From the NCBI GenBank assembly GCA_011524615.1, contig WTJZ01000116.1, positions 11,735 through 19,604 of the forward strand: a stretch of 7,870 nucleotides of DNA. Direction: 5' to 3'. Below, one piece after another: positions 1 through 5,024 of the stretch (position 1 is the first letter of the stretch; every line of letters begins with the position of its first letter). The stretch comes from Akkermansiaceae bacterium (GTDB lineage Bacteria; Verrucomicrobiota; Verrucomicrobiia; Verrucomicrobiales; Akkermansiaceae). Under the pieces are notes generated by a model, which saw only the letters and a program-made list of their open reading frames with translations, ran no database searches and was not told the origin of the DNA. Made by a program: the position numbers and the translations under genes.

Positions 1-752
1 GAGATCGGGTGTAAGCATTGGAAGATCGTATTCACCGTCATCTCCTTATCCTCTGCATCTCTCACTTTTTCCACAAAGGATCGCAGATCTGGGGCATTCT
101 CGTCTAGTTCCTTCATCACCGTCGGTACTGACCAAATAAACATCCCCGCATTCCAGCTAAAGCCACCACGCTCAAGAAACTTCTCAGCGAGTTCTGTCGC
201 AGGCTTTTCACGAAAACGTTTCACCTCATACGCCGCATTAGTGACATCAGCCCCCTCGATACTTACCTCAGGACCTCTCTCAATATAGCCGTAAGAGGAA
301 CATGCCCAGGTAGGCTTGATCCCTACGGTGATGAGTGAATCACTCTTCGACGCGATCTCTAGCGCATCTCCGATCACAGCTTGGAAGCCAGCGACATCAT
401 TGATAAGCTGATCAGCTGGCAGCACGACCATCGACGCCTCTGGGTCGCGAGCAGCAATCAACCCGACTCCTAGCGCCACCGCTGGAGCAGTGTCACGCTT
501 AGCAGGCTCAGCAAAGATATTCTCAGCAGGCACTCCTTGCGCCTCAGCGATCACACCATCCTTTTGAGCCTCATTGGTCAGGATAAAGATGTTCTCCTTA
601 GGGATGAGACCCTCTAAGCGTAAGATCGTCTGTGCAAGTAGAGTTCCATCACCGAATAGATCCAACAATTGCTTCGGCTTAGCGTTACGAGAAAGGGGCC
701 AAAAGCGCGTTCCGCTTCCACCTGCAAGAATAAGGGCGTATTGTCCTGCCAT
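1..752 (-). CDS. manC: mannose-1-phosphate guanylyltransferase (GDP-mannose pyrophosphorylase), 3' part cut off by window edge
   Basis: The enzyme makes GDP-mannose from mannose-1-phosphate and GTP in the cytoplasm, supplying mannose and derived sugars for surface glycans. The 250 residues present begin MAGQYALILAGGSGTRFWPL, which carries the nucleotide-binding GGSGTRxxP loop at about residues 11-19, followed by KPKQLL (25-30). Further family landmarks are AEPAKRDTAPA (81-91), LPADQLI (111-117), YGYIERG (154-160), REKPA (181-185) and WNAGMFIW (200-207). Family members are usually about 350 residues, or about 470 when fused to a phosphomannose isomerase domain, so 100 or more residues lie beyond the left edge and the fused form cannot be excluded. 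The ATG at 752 fits the family start; the ATG at 756 is out of frame. No Shine-Dalgarno sequence precedes it. PADQ (usually PADH) and TWACSSYGYI (usually TxPxTGYGYI) are variants of conserved motifs. It follows a terminator and has its own promoter candidates. Confidence 0.93.
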   Translation of the reverse strand, partial: MAGQYALILAGGSGTRFWPLSRNAKPKQLLDLFGDGTLLAQTILRLEGLIPKENIFILTNEAQKDGVIAEAQGVPAENIFAEPAKRDTAPAVALGVGLIAARDPEASMVVLPADQLINDVAGFQAVIGDALEIASKSDSLITVGIKPTWACSSYGYIERGPEVSIEGADVTNAAYEVKRFREKPATELAEKFLERGGFSWNAGMFIWSVPTVMKELDENAPDLRSFVEKVRDAEDKEMTVNTIFQCLHPI

Positions 753-758
753 GCATAG

Positions 759-786
759 ATAATCTAAAGTTAATTAAAAAAGTCAA
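759..786 (-). promoter_or_regulatory. candidate promoter next to the manC start (possible leaderless transcript)
   Basis: The minus strand has TTGACT (786-781, five of six matches to the -35 consensus), a 16-base spacer, then GATTAT (764-759, four of six to the -10). A start of transcription about seven bases on would fall at or next to the ATG at 752, giving an mRNA with essentially no leader. The absence of a ribosome binding site before this ATG is consistent with that. It competes with the upstream candidate at 795-823. Confidence 0.25.
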
Positions 787-794
787 AGCTTTTC

Positions 795-823
795 ACTCTA
801 AAATCCCAACAAAAAGTTGTCAC
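795..823 (-). promoter_or_regulatory. candidate manC promoter
   Basis: The minus strand has GTGACA (823-818, five of six matches to TTGACA), a 17-base spacer and TAGAGT (800-795, four of six to TATAAT). Transcription would start near 788, giving a leader of about 36 bases. It lies directly downstream of the terminator of the preceding gene, the usual layout for an independent transcription unit. Confidence 0.35.
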
Positions 824-830
824 AGAACAC

Positions 831-858
831 AAATAATAAACCTCCATCGACATGGAGG
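831..858 (-). terminator. Rho-independent terminator of the PEP-CTERM gene
   Basis: On the minus strand a perfect 7-bp stem, CCTCCAT/ATGGAGG with a four-base loop (858-841), is followed at once by TTTATTATTT (840-831). It lies about 67 bases past the stop codon of the PEP-CTERM gene and just before the manC promoter candidates. The T-tract is interrupted, so some read-through is possible. Confidence 0.7.
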
Positions 859-925
859 CACTCAAAATAAATTCCCCTACGCATTATACGACATAGAGAA
901 TGGCTCAGTACGTATATACTGCTGT

Positions 926-1795
926 TTACCGACTTCTACGCGTGAATAGCGTAATGCTCCCAAGAATTAAAAGAATCATCCCTGAAGGCTCTGGAACAGA
1001 GATCCCATTGGACTCTAACTCAGCGGAAAATTCGGACACATCACTGTAGCCAAAGGTGGCATAGTTATTATCAATAAACGCCTGATCAATCACGGCATTA
1101 GTACCTAAATCTTCAAGCATCGTAGACGTCAACTCTGACACGATGGTGGTGTCTCCTGTAAAGTTAAAGATTACTCCCGAGAGATCAATACTCCCCGACT
1201 CACTAGACCTAAAAAATCCTAGGTACGATCCCGCTGTAGAGTCTAGCTGGATGTTAAAGGTCGCCCCAGTGAAGATTGAGCCTGACAGATTCGCGTCTCG
1301 AAAGAGGTTAATCCGATCCGCGTCAGGATCAGAGAACGGATTCCAGTTAATCGTCGCTCCGCTAAAGTCCGCATTTGAGAGATCAGCAAAGACAAAAGGC
1401 TGGTTACCACTGGCTCCCACACTGGTTAGATTGAGAGTAGAGCCTACGAAGCTCGCTCCTGAGAAGTTATCATTATAGAAGAAGTTATTCCCTGTACTCG
1501 TCGTAATCGTGAGTCCGTTAAAGTTAGCTCCAGAGTAATTAGCCACCGCAGCAGATGTGCCAGCAGCTGTCGTAACGGTAATCTCACTGAGACCTAAGCT
1601 CGTAAAATCGACGTTACTAAAGTCTGTATTATCAGCCCATCCAGCTGTCCAGTTAGACACTCCTCCAGTATTAGAGAGGCTATCGTTAGCAGGATCAAAG
1701 GTAGTGATAGCTGTGCTAATATCATACACAGCCCCGTGTAATGTTGTCGCCGTTATCACAAATGGTAATAACATGCATTGAGTTGTACGTTTCAT
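926..1795 (-). CDS. exported PEP-CTERM protein with pentapeptide-like repeats
   Basis: This 289-residue protein is predicted to be secreted and anchored or processed by an exosortase; its molecular role is unknown. Residues 1 to about 22 (MKRTTQ, a hydrophobic core, TTLHGA) form a signal peptide. The C-terminus has VPEP at 267-270, a hydrophobic segment of about 14 residues and the basic end RRSR, the classic PEP-CTERM sorting signal. Between them are six degenerate repeats of the form [ND]xSxAxFxGxT: TDFSNVDF (57-64), NYSGANFNG (86-94), NFSGASFVG (110-118), DLSNADFSG (138-146), NLSGSIFTG (169-177) and DLSGVIF (204-210). Spacings are 24-35 residues. They resemble pentapeptide repeats (A[DN][LF]xx) and suggest a right-handed beta-helix with inserts. 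The body is Ser/Thr/Asn/Asp-rich with Cys only in the signal peptide, as expected for an exported protein. No Shine-Dalgarno is seen. Partner exosortase genes are not in the window. Confidence 0.85.
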   Translation of the reverse strand: MKRTTQCMLLPFVITATTLHGAVYDISTAITTFDPANDSLSNTGGVSNWTAGWADNTDFSNVDFTSLGLSEITVTTAAGTSAAVANYSGANFNGLTITTSTGNNFFYNDNFSGASFVGSTLNLTSVGASGNQPFVFADLSNADFSGATINWNPFSDPDADRINLFRDANLSGSIFTGATFNIQLDSTAGSYLGFFRSSESGSIDLSGVIFNFTGDTTIVSELTSTMLEDLGTNAVIDQAFIDNNYATFGYSDVSEFSAELESNGISVPEPSGMILLILGSITLFTRRSR

Positions 1796-1844
1796 AAGGC
1801 AAGATTAACACTGCAGGAACTGCCCTGCCGTGAGTAATACTTAC

Positions 1845-1874
1845 TATGTAAATACAAAAAACCTATTTAGTCAA
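1845..1874 (-). promoter_or_regulatory. candidate promoter of the PEP-CTERM gene
   Basis: The minus strand has TTGACT (1874-1869), an 18-base spacer and TACATA (1850-1845); shifting by one gives TTACAT with a 17-base spacer. The -35 is good and the -10 weak. Transcription would start near 1838, leaving a leader of about 43 bases that holds a short GCAGG/CCTGC inverted repeat (1828-1813). The whole gap 1796-1921 is AT-rich. No hairpin terminator for the preceding gene is visible in it, only T-rich runs after that gene's stop, so read-through from upstream may also contribute. Confidence 0.4.
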
Positions 1875-1921
1875 CAATACACCAATCATATTGACCTAAA
1901 AAAACAACAAAACAATACACC

Positions 1922-2284
1922 TCAGTTACGTTTAAACGACTTAAAGTGGAGCTTGATTCCCGCATAGCTATAAAAGCCAAGTAACAGAAATCTCAATCCC
2001 CCTGTTACATAAGAGGCGAAGTCTAAAACCTGAAAATAGGTCAAGAGTTCAAATACGACATAGACACCCCCAAAAGAGCGGAAAAACCAATTAGGGATGC
2101 GCACTTCGAGAGCCTCTTCGATCTCCCTCTTGATTACTACATGATCCGCTGTTATCCCCTGAGTATGCAGGTGGTCTAGGACCGCTCTAGCGATCTCGTC
2201 TCTATCCAGATACCGTCTAGACATATCCTGAGAGAGATAGTCATAGATGGTATCCTTAACTTGCTCTGTGCTGGCTGGTTTCAT
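1922..2284 (-). CDS. small hypothetical protein, probably membrane-associated
   Basis: I do not recognise this 120-residue protein. The first 60 or so residues are charged and look helical (STEQVKDTIYDYL..., DRDEIARAVLDHL, IKREIEEALEVRIP), suggesting a small soluble domain. From about residue 66 it becomes hydrophobic and aromatic: WFFRSFGGVYVVFELLTYF (about 66-84) and GGLRFLLLGFYSYAGI (about 95-110), with a basic tail KSFKRN. One or two membrane segments or an amphipathic membrane hairpin are likely. I chose the ATG at 2284; a GTG at 2287 would add one residue. The gap to the trpE stop is 14 bases, so it is very likely co-transcribed with trpE. Nothing shows a role in tryptophan synthesis, and it may simply be a lineage-specific passenger. 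It ends in TGA followed by T-rich DNA without a clear terminator hairpin. Confidence 0.75.
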   Translation of the reverse strand: MKPASTEQVKDTIYDYLSQDMSRRYLDRDEIARAVLDHLHTQGITADHVVIKREIEEALEVRIPNWFFRSFGGVYVVFELLTYFQVLDFASYVTGGLRFLLLGFYSYAGIKLHFKSFKRN

Positions 2285-2298
2285 CACAGGCCACGAGG

Positions 2299-3801
2299 CT
2301 AAGCCGACGCATTTGCTAATGCAACGGCTCGGATGACTGCCTTAGCCTTATTACAAGTCTCGACGTATTCGTAGGTAGGATCGCTGTCTGCGACCACACC
2401 AGCACCAGCCTGTACGTAAGCCTTGCCATCTTTGAGTAAGCACGTACGCAACGCGATACAAGAGTCGTGATTCCCGTCAAAGCCGAAGTATCCCACAGCT
2501 CCAGAGTATGAACAGCGCTTGTTCTTCTCTAGGCTATTGATGATCTGCATAGCGCGGATCTTAGGCGATCCACTCACCGTCCCTGCAGGGAAGGTCGAAC
2601 GCAGAACGTCATACGCCGAGAACTGCTCTTGATCCAACTGACCAGAAACATTTGAGACGATGTGCATCACGTGACTGTAACGCTCAATGATCATCTGATC
2701 ATCGACACTGACTGTCCCAGCCTTAGAGATCCGACCGACATCGTTTCGAGCAAGATCGATCAGCATCACGTGCTCAGCACGCTCCTTTTCATCTGCGAGG
2801 AGCTCTGCCGCGAGCGCATCGTCCTCCTCCTTAGTCTTACCTCTCCATCGCGTCCCAGCGATCGGTCTGATATCAATTCTGCCATCGATCGAGCGAACAT
2901 GCACCTCTGGAGAACTCCCGACAAGAGAGAACCCATCCATCTCGAGGATGAACATGTAAGGAGAAGGGTTAATGTGACGCAGTGCACGATATAAAGTTAC
3001 AGGATCCTTCTCAAACGGAACCTCGAAGCGTTGGCTCGGCACGATCTGGAAGGCATCACCAGCCGCGATGTACTCCTTAGCATCCAATACCATCTGCTCA
3101 AACTCGGCCTGTGTAGTATTACTCTTCACCTCCTGCTCTGGCGCATTGATCAACCCAGAGAATGGTGAGAGGTGTAAGGGTTCATCGAGCTTCTTGAGAA
3201 TCTCCTCTAACTTACCACACGCCGCCGTGTAAGCCTCCTCGACTGACTCCCCGTTCAGGAATGCATTCGCCACTATATGTACCTTTCTCAAGTGATGATC
3301 AAAGGCAATAATCGTCTCCGACAAGAAGTACACCGCATCAGGTAACCCTAGGTCGTCATTGTCAGGGATCTGCACGGTAGGCTCGAACTGGGAGACCGCA
3401 TCATAGGAAAGATATCCAACCATCCCACCGAGGAATGGAGGCACATTCGCCTCATCAAGCTTGAAGGGCAAGTACTGCTTCATCTCAGTCTCTAAGGCCT
3501 CGAGTACTTCTTGCTCAGTCTCGACGATCTCTCCAGACTCTAGGTCGCGACGCGTAAATTGTCCCGCTCTAGACTCGAATACATATCTCGCACCGGTGCC
3601 TAAGATGGACCAGCGCCCACTCGCAGCAGCACTCTCAGCACTCTCAAAGAGGTAGGAGTACTTGCCATCACGGAGTTTAAGGTACGCGGAGAGTGGGGTC
3701 TCAAAGTCTGCCGCCAGACGCGTATATACCGGAATCACGTTCGCCCCCCCAGCTGCTGCAGCTTGGAAGTCCTCTAGAGATGGAAGAATCGGAATTGTCA
3801 T
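2299..3801 (-). CDS. trpE: anthranilate synthase component I
   Basis: TrpE converts chorismate to anthranilate, the first committed step of tryptophan synthesis, using ammonia delivered from glutamine by TrpG. The 500 residues match the usual family length. The N-terminal domain carries the tryptophan-binding signature as YLFES (50-54, usually LLES), and NPSPYMF (278-284) completes the usual allosteric pocket, so feedback inhibition by tryptophan is expected. The chorismate-binding domain has IAGTRWRG (314-321), DEKERAEHVMLIDLARND (337-354), SHVMHIVSNVSG (376-387) with the conserved histidine, FPAGTVSGSPK (404-414), YSGAVGYFG (432-440) and AGAGVVADSDP (465-475). These favour TrpE over PabB or isochorismate synthase. 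The ATG at 3801 follows the pheA stop by 30 bases. The leader there is AT-rich without a Shine-Dalgarno, and no promoter is evident, so it is probably read from the pheA transcript. No trpG partner or leader-peptide attenuator is present in the window. Confidence 0.97.
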   Translation of the reverse strand: MTIPILPSLEDFQAAAAGGANVIPVYTRLAADFETPLSAYLKLRDGKYSYLFESAESAAASGRWSILGTGARYVFESRAGQFTRRDLESGEIVETEQEVLEALETEMKQYLPFKLDEANVPPFLGGMVGYLSYDAVSQFEPTVQIPDNDDLGLPDAVYFLSETIIAFDHHLRKVHIVANAFLNGESVEEAYTAACGKLEEILKKLDEPLHLSPFSGLINAPEQEVKSNTTQAEFEQMVLDAKEYIAAGDAFQIVPSQRFEVPFEKDPVTLYRALRHINPSPYMFILEMDGFSLVGSSPEVHVRSIDGRIDIRPIAGTRWRGKTKEEDDALAAELLADEKERAEHVMLIDLARNDVGRISKAGTVSVDDQMIIERYSHVMHIVSNVSGQLDQEQFSAYDVLRSTFPAGTVSGSPKIRAMQIINSLEKNKRCSYSGAVGYFGFDGNHDSCIALRTCLLKDGKAYVQAGAGVVADSDPTYEYVETCNKAKAVIRAVALANASA

Positions 3802-3831
3802 GGAAAAATAATGAGTATCGTTCGCTACGAA

Positions 3832-4905
3832 TTAGAGCTTAGTATCAGGGTAGCTCCCGAGGATCTTAATCATCGAGCAATGTACTTGGAGAGTCTCGAT
3901 CGCCTTGGCGACCTCCGGATCTTGCTGGTGCCCAGCTACATCCACATAGAAGACGTATTCCCAGTCCTTCTGCTTCGATGGCCGTGACTCTATCTTTGAT
4001 AAGTTCACTTGGAAGGAATCAAATGCACTCAGCGCCGAAACGAGTGATCCTGGACGATCATTAATCGCAAAGAGAATAGACGTTCTGTCATTACCCGTTG
4101 GCTTACGTTCCTCCTCCCCTAGGATGAGGAAGCGCGTTGTATTGGTGGCACTATCTTGGATCGAGTGCTCGAGAATCGTGAGCCCCTCTAGCTCAGCAGA
4201 GAGAGGAGTCCCAAGTGCCGCTACCTGCGGGAGTTCTTTAGCCTTCTGCGCAGCCTTAGCTGTCGACGCTACAGGCAATAACTCTGCCTCTGGGAGCTCC
4301 GCTCGTAACCATTGCTTACATTGTGCGAGCGCCTGTGGGTGAGAGTACACTGTCTTGATCTCTTCCTTCTTACAGTTCGCTAAGAGACAATGATCGATCC
4401 TGAGTAAGATCTGACCACATATCTTGAGCGGAGAGTCGACGAGTAGATCCAGCGTGTCGGAGACCGCCCCATTAAATGAGTTCTCAATCGGGAGCACCGC
4501 AAAGTCAGCCTTACGGCGAGTCACCAGCTCAAAGACGTCTGAAAAGGTTGCCTCAGGGAGATACTGTGCTGAGCTACCGAACTGCTTGATAGCCGCCTGA
4601 TGCGTCCACGTTCCCTCTGGACCGAGAACCGCGATACGCTCATCATGCTGGAGAGAGCGGGAGACGGAGAGAATCTCTCTATAGATCGCGCGGAGAGCAT
4701 CATTTGGTAAGATACTCCCACTCGCTGTATTCTTCTCCGTTAGCTTATTGAGTAGCGCCTCTTCACGCTCAGGGACAAAGATCTCTAAGCCCTCACGCTT
4801 CTTGATCTCACCTACCTCTTTAGCCACCAAGGCACGCTCCGAGAACAGGCGGATCAGCTCATTATCTAGTACATCAATTTTCTTTCTGACCTCATCTAAC
4901 GGCAT
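3832..4905 (-). CDS. pheA: bifunctional chorismate mutase/prephenate dehydratase (P-protein)
   Basis: PheA turns chorismate into prephenate and then phenylpyruvate, the route to phenylalanine. Residues 1 to about 88 form an AroQ-type chorismate mutase; R7, R24, K35, R47 and E48 line up with the Escherichia coli active-site residues R11, R28, K39, R51 and E52. The prephenate dehydratase domain (about 90-265) shows GPEGTWTHQAA (95-105), ENSFNGAV (141-148), YSHPQALAQC (187-196) and the catalytic NTTRF (255-259). The C-terminal ACT domain (about 273-350) has NDRPGSLVSAL (282-292) and ESRPS (306-310), the usual phenylalanine-binding motifs, so feedback inhibition is likely. The length, 357 residues, is typical. 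The ATG at 4905 is preceded by an in-frame TGA and starts exactly where the mutase helix should begin. A good Shine-Dalgarno (AGGAAGG, 4928-4922) is better spaced for an out-of-frame ATG at 4915 than for this one. Confidence 0.97.
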   Translation of the reverse strand: MPLDEVRKKIDVLDNELIRLFSERALVAKEVGEIKKREGLEIFVPEREEALLNKLTEKNTASGSILPNDALRAIYREILSVSRSLQHDERIAVLGPEGTWTHQAAIKQFGSSAQYLPEATFSDVFELVTRRKADFAVLPIENSFNGAVSDTLDLLVDSPLKICGQILLRIDHCLLANCKKEEIKTVYSHPQALAQCKQWLRAELPEAELLPVASTAKAAQKAKELPQVAALGTPLSAELEGLTILEHSIQDSATNTTRFLILGEEERKPTGNDRTSILFAINDRPGSLVSALSAFDSFQVNLSKIESRPSKQKDWEYVFYVDVAGHQQDPEVAKAIETLQVHCSMIKILGSYPDTKL

Positions 4906-4928
4906 AGGGTTTCATTGCTAACCTTCCT
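4892..4928 (-). promoter_or_regulatory. possible mini leader ORF with Shine-Dalgarno overlapping the pheA start
   Basis: AGGAAGG (4928-4922) sits six bases before an ATG at 4915. That ATG opens a seven-codon frame, MKPYAVR, ending in TGA at 4892, inside the first codons of pheA in another frame. The true pheA ATG lies 16 bases from the same Shine-Dalgarno, which is far. This could couple pheA translation to a short upstream frame. It is not rich in phenylalanine, so it is not a classical attenuator leader, and it may be chance. Confidence 0.25.
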
Positions 4929-4987
4929 CGCTCGGAATTGCTATAAAATTCTTTTCCCTTCTTACCGTCTTCTCAGGCTAGAGAGCC

Positions 4988-5012
4988 CTGGAGTCTACAC
5001 CGTAAACTCCAG
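4988..5012 (-). terminator. strong hairpin just after glnD, no T-tract
   Basis: On the minus strand the arms CTGGAGTTTAC and GTAGACTCCAG pair over 11 positions (one G-T wobble) around a three-base loop, 12 bases past the glnD stop. It is followed by a weaker GGCT/AGCC hairpin rather than a run of T. It could be a U-less terminator, a 3'-end protecting structure or a processing site between glnD and pheA. The remainder of the 4906-5024 gap has only a weak TATAGC -10-like box with no good -35. Confidence 0.4.
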
Positions 5013-5024
5013 CCCCGACATTCC

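Noticed and set aside
574..762. 62-codon plus-strand frame at the manC start
   Set aside because: It lies opposite the nucleotide-binding region of the guanylyltransferase, which matches its family closely.
808..820. CAAC/GTTG inverted repeat before manC
   Set aside because: A 4-bp stem in AT-rich DNA, lying inside the promoter candidate spacer; not enough to call an operator.
1143..1478. 111-codon plus-strand open frame opposite the PEP-CTERM gene
   Set aside because: It is the complement of a repeat-containing gene with clear signal peptide and sorting signal; the product looks like no protein family and is best read as a shadow.
1929..1938. CGTTTAAACG palindrome near the end of the small hypothetical gene
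   Set aside because: It is inside the coding region, has no unpaired loop or following T-run, and is short enough to be chance.
2662..2994. 110-codon plus-strand frame and a 73-codon minus-strand frame inside trpE
   Set aside because: trpE covers this stretch with conserved catalytic motifs; both frames are by-products of its codon pattern.
4995..5021. Eight-codon frame MSGLEFTV after the glnD stop
   Set aside because: It lies within the hairpin, has no convincing ribosome binding site and no amino acid bias; probably chance.
4906..5024. T-box or classical phenylalanine attenuator before pheA
   Set aside because: No T-box consensus, no run of phenylalanine codons and no terminator/antiterminator pair with a T-tract.
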